DNA of 64,000 nt, from contig JAKBKY010000002.1 in assembly GCA_021832345.1 (NCBI GenBank), positions 124,001 through 188,000 on the forward strand, written 5' to 3'. Each line of letters opens with the position of its first letter. The first letter of the stretch is position 1. Below, one piece after another: positions 1-8,370 of this stretch. Under the pieces are notes generated by a model that was not told where the DNA came from, searched no databases, and saw only the letters and a list, made by a program, of their open reading frames with translations. The position numbers and the translations under genes were made by a program. Source of the stretch: a bacterium (GTDB lineage Bacteria; Vulcanimicrobiota; Vulcanimicrobiia; Vulcanimicrobiales; Vulcanimicrobiaceae).

Positions 1-58
1 GCTCCTGGATGCGCTGGCCGATGCCGGAGAAGGAATTCGATGCTTCACCTCGCCATGA
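1..58 (+). CDS. 3' end of an upstream gene (partial)
   Basis: Frame 2 is open from the window edge to a TGA at 56-58 and ends in a helix-like stretch (LLDALADAGEG) before a short tail. It would overlap the next gene's start, as is common in this window. Only about 18 residues are visible, so no function can be assigned and the reading could be chance. Confidence 0.3.
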   Translation, partial: LLDALADAGEGIRCFTSP

Positions 59-750
59 TGATCGCTCTACAGGGGGCGCCCGCCGCGCACAGCGCAGCGG
101 CATCTGCCGCGCCGACATCGGCGGTGCAGACTGCCCGCTTGTTTCCGGCGAGCGGTACGTACGTCTACCGCGCCAGCTCCGATGGGCAGGCTGCCGGGAA
201 CGCGCGGATCGTGGTGGCGCGTAGCGGGGCGAGCATATCGCTCTCCGAGACGTCGAGCGGAACCGTCGCAGGGCAGCCTTCGTCGGCACAGACGGCGATG
301 ATCCTCGCGCCGAATCTCGCGCCGCTCTCCTACGCCGGGCGTTACGACGCGATGGGCAAGGCGACTTCCAGTACCGTGAGTTTCTCGGGAGGCAGTGCGA
401 CGGCGACTGGGATGAGCGGCACGTCGACCTTGAGCCTGGTAGCCGACGCGAAGCACTTCGTGATCTTAGATGGAGCGCTCGTTTCAGGGTTCTTTGCGCT
501 GCCCGCGCAGATGAAAGCCTGGGGCGATACCCCGGCCATCGCGGTGATCGCGGTCTACGGTGTCGGTGTGCCGATCGCCGTCGCACCTACGGCGAGGGCG
601 ACCCCTCCGGCCGGAGTGCCGGCAACGGACGTTCATCTCTCGTTTGACGGGACGGTGCCGTTTTCGGAGTGGTACAACCCGGCGACGCTGATCGTCGATC
701 AGATCGACGTGCCCTCGCAAGGGATTATCGTCACGCGCCGGCCGGCGTAG
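40..750 (+). CDS. Putative exported protein, unknown function
   Basis: This is a 236-residue protein. The ATG at 40 follows a good GGAGAAGG ribosome site at 25-32. The first 30 residues are short, hydrophobic and alanine-rich (LAMMIALQGAPAAHSAAA), which suggests an export signal, though a weak one without a clear basic N-region. The rest is rich in Ser, Thr, Ala and Gly with alternating hydrophobics, which suggests a beta-rich domain (for example GTYVYRASSDGQAAGNARI near residues 38-56). I do not recognise the family. The next gene runs towards it on the other strand with an 8-base gap. Confidence 0.6.
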   Translation: MLHLAMMIALQGAPAAHSAAASAAPTSAVQTARLFPASGTYVYRASSDGQAAGNARIVVARSGASISLSETSSGTVAGQPSSAQTAMILAPNLAPLSYAGRYDAMGKATSSTVSFSGGSATATGMSGTSTLSLVADAKHFVILDGALVSGFFALPAQMKAWGDTPAIAVIAVYGVGVPIAVAPTARATPPAGVPATDVHLSFDGTVPFSEWYNPATLIVDQIDVPSQGIIVTRRPA

Positions 751-758
751 AACGGCGC

Positions 759-2192
759 CTAGGAGCCGTCGTCTTTGAGGAAGCAGGACGTCATGACGGC
801 GTCCGTCATGCCGTGGATCAAACGCTTGTCGGCCGGCGCGACCGTCGCGAGAATCCCACCGAGTCGCGCTTCGTCTGCCACCACGAAGAAGTAGGGGCAC
901 AGGCGCACACGGCCGTCAAAGTGGCGGACATCGTCGTGTTCGTGGTCGAAATACGGCATACGAATGCGTTTGGCTTTATGAAAACGCTGGAGAATCCGCG
1001 GCGTGCGGTCGAACTCCGCTAAGGCTTGATCGAGCGTCGCGATCCACTCCTCTTTGGTGAGGTCGTTTGCCACCCGAACGCCGCGCGATCCCCACGCAAG
1101 CTCGGAGAATCCAGAGGGCTTGACGACATAATCGCGTTCGCTCTTGCCGAGATCGATGAGTGCATGCCAGTCGCTCACCGGTCTGCCCCCTGCGGTCAAG
1201 CCGTAGATGATCGCCTGCGGCGGAACCGGACGCGGATCGAGCACCCACGTCTGGGGAAAGAGCGTTGCCAATCGCGCGAACGCCGGCGCCCCCAGTTCGT
1301 CGCGCCAGAGCTTCTCCAGGGCCGGATGGTGAAAGAGCGCAAAGGCGAGCTTCTCTTCGAGGTGTGCTTTGGGCGGCGGCGTCATGATGACGCGTTGGTG
1401 TCGCGCCGCGTAGAGCATAAGTTCGCTCTTGGGCACGTTGAGCAGATCGAAGAGTTCGAAGTTCCGATAGATGATATCCAGCTTCTCTTCGCGCCCGTCT
1501 TCTAAGCGCGCAAAGAGCGCCTCTTCGGTGAAGATGACATCGCTTGGCGCCAGCACGTGTGCATCGGCCAGCTTGCGCGCGCGAAGGACTTGCGCGAGCC
1601 ACTGGAGTTCGGCGCGGTAGTCGTCGGATTCTTCCGAGACGACGATGCCGACCACCGGATACTCGCGCTGCGCAAGTCCGGAGAGCATGGCGGCAAAACC
1701 GTCGGCGATGCCCTGCCCGCCGCCGATGCTCTCGATCCCAAGCTTACAGTACGTCTCGGACATCGCACCCAGAAACCCCATGCCGCCTGGAACGCTATCG
1801 AGTTCGGAGGCGATGAATCCATCGTCGGTGAGGATCAGATCCGGGCGGATGACGCTCGGGATATCCTGTTTGAAGCGATTCTGTCGCGCAAGCCGTACGA
1901 TGTGCTCGGGTTTGCCGAGATCGAGATACTCGGCGATGAAGGCCGGTGCCGTGCCTCGCGCGCTCCGGAGATAGAGTCGGTTCAGCGTGTGGTAGAAAGC
2001 GACCAGGTCTCCTCCGATGGTTTCGATGCGTTCGACGGTCGCCGCCGAGAGTGCGAACGGCTCGGAGCTGATGCGCCAGGCGATTCGATCTGCCTCGTTC
2101 TCCGCTTTGAAAAGTCCCGGCGGGATCGTTTCGTAGAGGAACTGCGCTTGCTCGCGAGCCGTGAGATTTTTGGCGTATGCGCTACAGGACAT
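759..2192 (-). CDS. ATP-grasp-like ligase of unknown substrate
   Basis: The 477-residue product resembles the circularly permuted ATP-grasp / glutathionylspermidine-synthase-like group. An early segment near residues 117-140 (PDLILTDDGFIASELDSVPG) looks like the pre-grasp substrate domain. A later segment near residues 345-370 (YVVKPSGFSELAWGSRGV) resembles the Gly-rich nucleotide-binding Lys loop. Such enzymes join a carboxylate to an amine or thiol through an acyl phosphate. The substrate cannot be inferred, since no peptide or polyamine gene is adjacent. It is probably a single-gene unit and the protein is soluble. The family call rests on motif resemblance only. Confidence 0.6.
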   Translation of the reverse strand: MSCSAYAKNLTAREQAQFLYETIPPGLFKAENEADRIAWRISSEPFALSAATVERIETIGGDLVAFYHTLNRLYLRSARGTAPAFIAEYLDLGKPEHIVRLARQNRFKQDIPSVIRPDLILTDDGFIASELDSVPGGMGFLGAMSETYCKLGIESIGGGQGIADGFAAMLSGLAQREYPVVGIVVSEESDDYRAELQWLAQVLRARKLADAHVLAPSDVIFTEEALFARLEDGREEKLDIIYRNFELFDLLNVPKSELMLYAARHQRVIMTPPPKAHLEEKLAFALFHHPALEKLWRDELGAPAFARLATLFPQTWVLDPRPVPPQAIIYGLTAGGRPVSDWHALIDLGKSERDYVVKPSGFSELAWGSRGVRVANDLTKEEWIATLDQALAEFDRTPRILQRFHKAKRIRMPYFDHEHDDVRHFDGRVRLCPYFFVVADEARLGGILATVAPADKRLIHGMTDAVMTSCFLKDDGS

Positions 2193-2301
2193 AGAGCGCC
2201 TACTGCCCTCGGTCCGGAATCTTGGAGCGCTTGAAAGCGATATATCGGCGTCGCATATCGCCTCAAAATCCGTCTATCGGCCGGGAGGTTGCAGCAGTCG
2301 C

Positions 2302-2694
2302 TCAGCGGATGACGATGGCGCCCGGGGTGAGCAGAGCGCCGTCGAGGCGCACCTGCCCGTTGCGGTAGAGCAGGGTTGTGTGGAGCGTGCCGTGCAGGCC
2401 GACGCTTGCGAGGGGAACGCTCTCGATGACGCGCGAGGAGGCCTGCCCGGCGATGAACTGGAGAATCGAGGTGCGCCGATAGGTCCGGCTACCGGAGGTG
2501 AAGGTCTCGGCGACCGTCACGCTGGTCTCATCTCCCGGCAGCGCGGTCGGCGGAGCGACGATGCAGTAGTTCACGTAGAGCGCCACGCCCCGGACCGTGA
2601 GCGTATCGCGCGTACAGGTCGCACCGAGAGCCGGCGCGGCGCATGCAAGCGCGGTCGTGAGCAGGAGCGCGAGGGCGGTCGTCTTTCTAGCCAT
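2302..2694 (-). CDS. Small secreted protein, unknown function
   Basis: A 130-residue protein with a textbook signal peptide: a basic start (MARKT), a leucine/alanine core and cleavage probably after ALG in APALGATC. The mature part is about 105 residues, has two Cys that could form a disulfide, and looks beta-rich. It is intact, with its start facing the decayed gene downstream of 2777. I do not recognise a family. An envelope or extracytoplasmic location is the only safe inference. Confidence 0.6.
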   Translation of the reverse strand: MARKTTALALLLTTALACAAPALGATCTRDTLTVRGVALYVNYCIVAPPTALPGDETSVTVAETFTSGSRTYRRTSILQFIAGQASSRVIESVPLASVGLHGTLHTTLLYRNGQVRLDGALLTPGAIVIR

Positions 2695-2776
2695 ACCGTA
2701 CCTATAACGTGGCTCGGGGTCGAAACGACGCTTCGGGCAGGAGCTTCGACGGACCCGCCTTGACGCCGGGTATACT

Positions 2777-3021
2777 ATGGCGATGGTGTCTGCCTACGTC
2801 ACCTCATGCCGTCGATCTGGACGGGACGCTGCTCGATCCGCAGGATCGTGTCTGCCTGCCTTGCGTTCTTGCAAGCGCTCGATGCGGGCGTTCGGGTTGT
2901 CCTTGGGGAGGTACTCATGCATACGTTGATCTGCAGCCGTATCGATACGCTTGCGCTTGCCGGATCCTCGCGGGAGTGGCCGGCGGCGCACAGCTCTACC
3001 ACCGATGCGGCAGGGGACTGA
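2777..3021 (+). pseudogene. Decayed HAD-family (Cof-type) phosphatase remnant
   Basis: Fragments of a HAD hydrolase lie in different frames. The nucleophile motif DLDGTLLD sits at 2814-2837 with DPQDRV after it. The usual next helix, LQALDAGVRVVL, is at 2869-2904 but in another frame. Later sequence slips again, and a stop at 3019-3021 ends it after about 80 codons where the family needs about 260. A TATACT box at 2771-2776, just before the first ATG, could be the old promoter -10 or the promoter of the moa genes. I read this as a frameshifted, internally deleted gene. A sequencing error could explain one shift but not the missing length. Confidence 0.6.
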
Positions 3022-3024
3022 AGC

Positions 3025-3270
3025 ATGCACGTTCGGCTGATCGCCTTCGCCCGTCTACGCGAGTTGTTGGGCGAGAGCCTGGGCAGCGTCCAGGTCGCTC
3101 CCGGCGCCTGCATCGAAGATCTCTGGAACGATCTTGCGCGGCGCGTACCCGCCATCGTGGAACTGATGCCCAGCACTCGCGTTGCCGTAAACGGCTCTCT
3201 GGCCGACTGGTCAACTCGCCCGGCGGAGGGCGATGAGATTGCACTGCTACCGCCGGTGGGCGGCGGGTGA
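3025..3270 (+). CDS. moaD: Molybdopterin synthase sulfur-carrier subunit
   Basis: An 81-residue ubiquitin-fold protein ending in the Gly-Gly tail (PPVGGG) that is thiocarboxylated and donates sulfur for the molybdopterin dithiolene. Length and ending fit MoaD. It overlaps moaE by four bases (GTGA), so the two subunits are translationally coupled. The activating MoeB-like enzyme is two genes further on at 4408. Confidence 0.93.
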   Translation: MHVRLIAFARLRELLGESLGSVQVAPGACIEDLWNDLARRVPAIVELMPSTRVAVNGSLADWSTRPAEGDEIALLPPVGGG

Positions 3271-3719
3271 GCGCGCCTGCGCATCTGCGCATCGTGCGCA
3301 CTGCGATCGATCCAGCGGCCCTGGAGGAAGCGATCCGCTCCGATGTGTTCGGCGCGACGGTGCAGTTTCTTGGAATCGTTCGCCAAACCGGCGATGACGG
3401 GCGCAGGGTCGTTGGACTCTCCTACGAGGCGCATGAATCGATGGCGCTCGACCAGTTTGCAGAGATCTGCGCGCAAGCCCGCACCCGCTACGGTGATATC
3501 GCCGTTGCGGTCGAGCACCGCATTGGGGAGCTGGCTATCGGCGACGTTGCCGTCGCGGTCGTCGTCGGGTCGGCACATCGTGGAGCTGCGTTTCTCGCGT
3601 GCCGCTATATCATCGACGAACTCAAAGCACACGCGGCGATCTGGAAGTGCGAACGCTATGCCGATGGAACGTCGCTCTGGCGGGCCAATGCGTGTGCGCA
3701 ATCGCCTGGTGAGGCATGA
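3267..3719 (+). CDS. moaE: Molybdopterin synthase catalytic subunit
   Basis: A 150-residue MoaE. It joins MoaD in a heterotetramer that converts precursor Z (cPMP) to molybdopterin. Family landmarks are visible: YEAHESMA near residue 53, HRIGELAIGD near residue 87, AHRGAAF near residue 104, and the LKAHAAIWKCE segment with the two catalytic lysines. The GTG start overlaps the moaD stop and the end overlaps the hydrolase start at 3716. Confidence 0.93.
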   Translation: MSAPAHLRIVRTAIDPAALEEAIRSDVFGATVQFLGIVRQTGDDGRRVVGLSYEAHESMALDQFAEICAQARTRYGDIAVAVEHRIGELAIGDVAVAVVVGSAHRGAAFLACRYIIDELKAHAAIWKCERYADGTSLWRANACAQSPGEA

Positions 3720-4435
3720 GGATCGACCTGTTGCGAACGCCGGCCCCGCCAAACGAGGTCGCATTCTTGCGCTACGAAGCGCGGCGCCCGCGCGGCGTCA
3801 CGCTTGTGGCAGGTCACGGCTACTCGTCGAGCAAGCACAATCTCGACGCGTTGTGCGCGTTCTTGGCCGGTCACGGATTTACGGTCTACAGCTTAGACTT
3901 TCCGGGGCACAAATTGGGCGCGAGCGGTGGCCGGCTCGGCGGGGTAGACGACTGCATCGCGGCGATGTCGGCGGTGGTTGGAGTCGCTCGCAGTCGCGAG
4001 CAGGCAGGCCCGGTCTACGTCATGGGGCATAGTATGGGCGCGATGACCGCGATCTTCAGCGCAGCACTCGATCCGCAGTTGGCCGGGGTGATCGCCATCG
4101 CGACCGGCTATGGCCGCCCGAGCGCAATCGCCGCGATGCAGCGGGCCGGCGTCGCCGATTTTCGTTCGGCCTACGTCGACGGCGTCACCCTGCCCGAGTT
4201 GCTGGTCGACGTCGACGCTCGGTATGCTCAACTGCTGCCGCGCCTGGCGGGCCGGCCGTGCCTTTATGTCAGCGCCGGTGCCGACGGCATGGTAAGTCCG
4301 GCCAGCGTTGCCGAACTCTACACGCATGCGCCCGAGCCCAAGACCCTTGCCGCCATCCACGGCGACCACACCTACGCGGCCGAGCATGCGCGCGGGGAGG
4401 TGCTGGCATGGCTAAACGCTCTGCACCCCCGCTGA
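3716..4435 (+). CDS. Alpha/beta hydrolase (serine hydrolase)
   Basis: A 239-residue alpha/beta-hydrolase fold protein. The oxyanion region is GHGYSSSKHN near residue 33, the nucleophile elbow is GHSMG near residue 104, an acid is plausible near GADGM, and the catalytic His is in HGDHTYAAEH near residue 217. There is no signal peptide, so it is cytoplasmic. It overlaps moaE by four bases and the moeB-like gene by 28, so it belongs to the molybdenum-cofactor operon, though hydrolases are not a standard part of that pathway. Its substrate is unknown. Confidence 0.8.
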   Translation: MRIDLLRTPAPPNEVAFLRYEARRPRGVTLVAGHGYSSSKHNLDALCAFLAGHGFTVYSLDFPGHKLGASGGRLGGVDDCIAAMSAVVGVARSREQAGPVYVMGHSMGAMTAIFSAALDPQLAGVIAIATGYGRPSAIAAMQRAGVADFRSAYVDGVTLPELLVDVDARYAQLLPRLAGRPCLYVSAGADGMVSPASVAELYTHAPEPKTLAAIHGDHTYAAEHARGEVLAWLNALHPR

Positions 4436-5556
4436 GCCTGGCCGGCAAGCGAGCGCTACTCCGCTATAGCCGCCATCTGCTCATTCCGGAGGTTGGCCTT
4501 GCCGGCCAGGAGCGTCTGGCCGCCTCGCGGGTCCTCGTCGTGGGGGCCGGCGGCTTGGGCTCGCCGGTTTTGACCTACCTCGCCGCGGCCGGCGTCGGGC
4601 GGCTGGGTGTGATGGATGACGATCTCGTCGATGAAACGAACCTGCAGCGCCAGACACTCTTCGCTACGGCCGACATCGGGCGGCGCAAGGTGGAGGTGGC
4701 CGCCGAGCGCCTGCAGGCGCAGAATCCCCAGGTGGCGATCGATCCTATCGGGGTGCGTTTCGGCCGGGAGAACGCGCGCGAGCTGGTCGGCCTCTACGAC
4801 GTGATCGTGGATTGTACCGACCGCTTCGAGTCGCGCTATCTGATCAACGACGCCTGTGCGCTAGAAGGCAGGCCCGACGTCTATGGATCGATCTTCCGTT
4901 TTGACGGCCAAGTGAGCGTCTTTGCTCGCGGCCGGGGGCCGTGTTATCGCTGTCTCTATCCGCAGGCCCCCCCGCCGGGCAGCGTTCCGACCTGCGCGGA
5001 GGGCGGTGTGCTGGGCGTCTTGGCGGGAATCGTCGGAACCTGGCAGGCGAACGAGGTGCTCAAGCTCTTGCTTGGCATCGGAGAGCCCTTGATCGGGCGC
5101 CTGCTCTTGATCGATGCGCTGGGCGCGACGACGCGGCAAATTCGCTTCGAACCCGATCCCCAGTGTGCGCTCTGCGGTCGCGACCCGAGTATCGTGGAGC
5201 TGGAGGCCTCCGGGGAACGTGACGATCTGCCCGCCGACGACGATCTGCCGGAGATCGACGCCGCGCAGCTCGACGAGGTCTTGGAGCATGCGACGCTGCT
5301 CGACGTGCGCGAACCGCATGAAGCGGTCTTGGGGATCCTGGAGGGTTCGGTGCATATGCCTGTCTCGCAACTCGAGGCGCGTCTGCACGAACTGGACTCT
5401 GCGCAACGCTACGTCGTCGCATGTCGCGTCGGCTCCAACTCTCATTGGGCGGCACGGCGGCTGCGCGATGCCGGATTTACGCGCGTCGTGCATCTGCGTG
5501 GCGGGCTGCTGGCCTATGCGGCAGCGCGTGCAGAGATCGGGATGATGGTCTTTTAA
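4408..5556 (+). CDS. moeB: MoaD-activating adenylyltransferase with rhodanese domain
   Basis: A 382-residue fusion of a MoeB/ThiF E1-like domain (residues 1-250) and a C-terminal rhodanese domain (about 280-382), the layout of MoeZ/MOCS3. The nucleotide loop is GAGGLGSP, followed by DCTDRFESR. Zinc cysteines come as CYRC and CALC, and the adenylate-attacking Cys is in PTCAEGG. The rhodanese loop is CRVGSNSHWA, with Cys ready to carry persulfide. It therefore probably both adenylates and sulfurates MoaD, and possibly a ThiS-like carrier. The start at 4408 has GGGGAGG seven bases upstream. Confidence 0.9.
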   Translation: MAKRSAPPLSLAGKRALLRYSRHLLIPEVGLAGQERLAASRVLVVGAGGLGSPVLTYLAAAGVGRLGVMDDDLVDETNLQRQTLFATADIGRRKVEVAAERLQAQNPQVAIDPIGVRFGRENARELVGLYDVIVDCTDRFESRYLINDACALEGRPDVYGSIFRFDGQVSVFARGRGPCYRCLYPQAPPPGSVPTCAEGGVLGVLAGIVGTWQANEVLKLLLGIGEPLIGRLLLIDALGATTRQIRFEPDPQCALCGRDPSIVELEASGERDDLPADDDLPEIDAAQLDEVLEHATLLDVREPHEAVLGILEGSVHMPVSQLEARLHELDSAQRYVVACRVGSNSHWAARRLRDAGFTRVVHLRGGLLAYAAARAEIGMMVF

Positions 5557-5561
5557 GGCAG

Positions 5562-6413
5562 ATGCGACAACGGCGCCTCGGTAGCACGGATGTCGAGCTG
5601 CCGATCATCGGCCAAGGCACGTGGGATCTGCCGCCGGCCGGATACGGGCGCCGGCAGGCGATCGCAGCGCTGCGTTGCGGCATCGAGCAGGGCATGGTGC
5701 ATATCGACACAGCTGAGATGTATGACGACGGAGCGGTCGAGGAGCTGCTTGCAGAGGCGATCGCGCCGATCCCGCGTCGCAGTCTGTTCCTAACGAGCAA
5801 GGTGGTGCCGGGCAATGCGACCTACGACGGTACGATCGCCGCGTGCGAGCGGTCGCTACGCCGTCTAGGAACGGAGTACCTGGATCTCTACCTGTTGCAC
5901 TGGCCGTCGCAACATCCGCTGGAAGAGACCATGCGCGCATTTGGAACGTTGGTAGCGTCGGGGAAGGTGCGCTACGTGGGCGTCAGCAACTTTGACCTCG
6001 ACGAGATGCGGCAGGCACAGAGCTATCTGGGCAGCGTGCCGCTTACGGTAAACCAGGTACTCTACCATCCGCTCGAGCGCGGCATCGAACGCCGGCTCTT
6101 GCCCTACTGCGCCCAGCACTGCATCGCCATCGTGGGATACACGCCGTTTGCGCGCGGGCGCATCGCAGCGAGAGCCCTCTCCGGCGACGGCGTCTTGGGC
6201 CGGATCGCGGCCCGGCATGCGGCGACGCCGCGGCAGGTGATCCTCGCCTTTCTCACGCGGCTTCCCGCGCTCTTTGCGATTCCGAAGGCGGCCACCGTGC
6301 CGCACGTGATGGAGAACGCGGGTGCGGGAGATCTGTGCCTCGACGATGCCGAGATCGCGCAGATCGATGCGGCCTTTCCGATCGGTGAGGACGCCCCGCT
6401 TGCCACCCTTTGA
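5562..6413 (+). CDS. Aldo/keto reductase
   Basis: A 283-residue NADPH-dependent aldo/keto reductase of TIM-barrel fold. The catalytic tetrad is visible: Asp and Tyr in HIDTAEMYDD (near residues 48-55), Lys in LTSKVVPG (near 80), and His in LLHWPSQ (near 113). The cofactor region follows near FAIPKAATV. The ATG at 5562 lies five bases after the moeB stop. It is co-transcribed with cofactor genes, but the carbonyl substrate cannot be read from sequence. Confidence 0.9.
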   Translation: MRQRRLGSTDVELPIIGQGTWDLPPAGYGRRQAIAALRCGIEQGMVHIDTAEMYDDGAVEELLAEAIAPIPRRSLFLTSKVVPGNATYDGTIAACERSLRRLGTEYLDLYLLHWPSQHPLEETMRAFGTLVASGKVRYVGVSNFDLDEMRQAQSYLGSVPLTVNQVLYHPLERGIERRLLPYCAQHCIAIVGYTPFARGRIAARALSGDGVLGRIAARHAATPRQVILAFLTRLPALFAIPKAATVPHVMENAGAGDLCLDDAEIAQIDAAFPIGEDAPLATL

Positions 6414-7557
6414 TCCAGACCGGCGGCGGGCGCTGGTGGTGGAGGCCGCGTTGTGCGGCGGCGCGGGCGCGGTGCGCATCGCCTCTGCGATGGCCGACGA
6501 AACGACGCGCGACCGCTTGGCGGCATCGCTACGACGCGGGGACCTGGCAACCTGGCCGTACGACCATGCGTATGCGGCGCGCGCCGCCGATCCGCGTGCG
6601 CTGCTGGCCGAGGCGCGCAGCGTCGTCTGCCTCGCGTTTCCGTATTCGGCACCGGCACCCGGGCACGACGACGCGCTGCGCGGGCGGGTCTCCAGGTATG
6701 CCTGGTCGCGCGATTATCATCGGCGCATCGGCGAGATGCTGGCCGGTATCGCCCGGCGCATCGATGAGCTGTTCGGCCGTTCGGTGACGGCACTGGCCTG
6801 CGATACGAAGCCGCTTGCAGAGCGCGCCTTTGCCGCACGGTCGGGTTTAGGGTGGATCGGCAAGCATACGAACCTCATCGCCCCGGGGCTGGGTTCATTT
6901 GTCTTCCTCGGCGAGATCGTGACCTCGCTGCAGCTACCGATCGACCCGCCGCTGCGCACGCATTGCGGCACCTGCCGGCGTTGCATCGATCTCTGCCCGA
7001 CGGGCGCGTTGCGAGGCGACTATACGATCGACGCGACGCGATGCATCGCCGATTTAACGCAGCGCACCGATGCGATTCCGCGAGAGCTGCGAGCGCGTAT
7101 GGGCACCTGGGTTTGGGGCTGCGATCTCTGCCAGGAGGTTTGCCCGCCGACGGGTCGCGCACCGCAGGCAGGCGACCCGTCAAACGCTCCGCTGGACGCC
7201 GAGGCCGCCGCGCCGTCGCTGCGCGCGTTGCTGCGCCTGCGCAGCGGTGAGTTTAAGCGGCGGTATGCGAAGACCGCGATGGGCTGGCGCGGCGCGGCGG
7301 TGCTGCGACGCAATGCCGCCGTGGCGCTCGGCAATACGATGGATCCGTCGGCCGTGCCGGACCTCGCCGCGGCGCTGGAGTGCGATCCGCATCCGATGGT
7401 GCGCGGACATGTCGCCTGGGCACTCGGGCGGATCGGCTCTCCGAGCGCCCTTGCCGCTCTTGCCGCGCGCGCGGAACGCGAAGGGGATCCCGGGGTCCTG
7501 GGTGAGATTCGCCTCGCTTTGGAACCGTTTGCTCCCGCCTCTCGTTTGGATGCATGA
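6400..7557 (+). CDS. queG: Epoxyqueuosine reductase
   Basis: A 385-residue QueG. It reduces epoxyqueuosine to queuosine in tRNA using a cobalamin and two 4Fe-4S clusters. Ferredoxin-type cysteines appear as CGTCRRCIDLCP and CDLCQEVCPP. The cobalamin/catalytic region holds ACDTKPLAERAFA and GLGWIGKH. A C-terminal HEAT-like repeat region (RNAAVALGN, HVAWALGRIG) binds tRNA in characterised homologues. The TTG at 6400 is preferred because GGTGAGGA lies upstream. A GTG at 6385 is an alternative. The end overlaps the next gene by four bases. The downstream adenosyltransferase at 63.6 kb also fits cobalamin use by this organism. Confidence 0.9.
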   Translation: MPPFDPDRRRALVVEAALCGGAGAVRIASAMADETTRDRLAASLRRGDLATWPYDHAYAARAADPRALLAEARSVVCLAFPYSAPAPGHDDALRGRVSRYAWSRDYHRRIGEMLAGIARRIDELFGRSVTALACDTKPLAERAFAARSGLGWIGKHTNLIAPGLGSFVFLGEIVTSLQLPIDPPLRTHCGTCRRCIDLCPTGALRGDYTIDATRCIADLTQRTDAIPRELRARMGTWVWGCDLCQEVCPPTGRAPQAGDPSNAPLDAEAAAPSLRALLRLRSGEFKRRYAKTAMGWRGAAVLRRNAAVALGNTMDPSAVPDLAAALECDPHPMVRGHVAWALGRIGSPSALAALAARAEREGDPGVLGEIRLALEPFAPASRLDA

Positions 7558-8186
7558 TGAGAGTTTGGCGCGGCCTCTTCCTCGTGGTGCTCTTCTTGGG
7601 CTGCGCCGGCAGTGCGGGGGCCGGCGCAAGCGACGGTCTCCTGGCGCGAGCGATGGCGCTCAACTCCGGGTTGCGCTCCTATCAAGCCAAGCTCTCGGCG
7701 ACGCTGCAACTGCAGACCTTTCCCTTCCTGAGCTTCACATTGGTTGGGATGCGGTATCACAAGCGGCCGAACCTCGATAAAATTGTCTTTTCCAGTGGCC
7801 TGCCGGCGCTCGGCGCGCAGTTTGATAAGGTGTATCCAAAGATTCCCAGCCCTTCCTCATGGCCGCGCCTCTATCTGGTAAGCAAGGGCGGCGATAACGG
7901 CCGGACCACCACCTATACGCTGGTGCCGCGTAAGCGTGGGCGCGTCACGCATGTGACCGTGAGGATCGACGATGCCGATGCCACCATCGCCTCGATGCGC
8001 TGGAGTTACGTTGACGGCGGATACGTGAAGATCGATCAGCGCTTTGAGCGCATCGACGGCAACTATCTGGTTGCCGGTCAAACCGGTGAACTCGACGTGC
8101 CGGCGTATAAAGCCACGCTGACGTCGACCTTTCGCGACTATCGCCTCAATCCGTCGCTGCAAGATGGGTTCTTTAAGGGCGCCTAG
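7554..8186 (+). CDS. Exported LolA-like lipoprotein-carrier-fold protein
   Basis: A 210-residue protein. The signal peptide covers residues 1-24 (LFLVVLFLGCAGSAGA, cleaved near GAGA; the Cys at 17 could instead be a lipobox-like site). The body resembles the LolA/LppX half-barrel: a start near residues 30-45 about lipid release (ALNSGLRSYQAKLSATLQLQ) and then antiparallel strands. Such folds bind acyl chains in the periplasm. It is coupled to queG by an ATGATGA overlap, probably only as operon company. Family assignment is moderate. Confidence 0.6.
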   Translation: MMRVWRGLFLVVLFLGCAGSAGAGASDGLLARAMALNSGLRSYQAKLSATLQLQTFPFLSFTLVGMRYHKRPNLDKIVFSSGLPALGAQFDKVYPKIPSPSSWPRLYLVSKGGDNGRTTTYTLVPRKRGRVTHVTVRIDDADATIASMRWSYVDGGYVKIDQRFERIDGNYLVAGQTGELDVPAYKATLTSTFRDYRLNPSLQDGFFKGA

Positions 8187-8339
8187 ATAAATCCAGGTGC
8201 TCGGATTGGGCGCTTAGGAAACGCAGATGCGAGGAGGGCGCGAGGGAGCATATACAGCGTGATCTGTGACTGAGCACACGACGAAGCAGGTGCGTTCTCC
8301 GAGGGTTCAAGACGAGTGCCTGGATTTTTCGAGGTGCCC
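8186..8339. repeat. Foldback (MITE-like) element with inverted ends
   Basis: This 154-base intergenic stretch is bounded by inverted copies of one sequence: GATAAATCCAGGTGC at 8186-8200 on the left, and the reverse-oriented GTGCCTGGATTTTTCGAGG beginning at 8316 on the right. The similarity goes on inwards (AACGCAGATGC against AACGCACCTGC after reversal). A relative of the same motif forms a perfect palindrome at 52572-52605. It holds no credible gene. It separates the LolA-like gene from moaA and might affect termination or moaA expression. Confidence 0.55.
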
Positions 8340-8370
8340 TTAAGTCTAGCTAGAACCTGCTCGGCAGCCC

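Noticed and set aside
2760-2776. Full sigma-70 promoter TTGACG with TATACT
   Set aside because: The two boxes are only five bases apart, so they cannot be one promoter.
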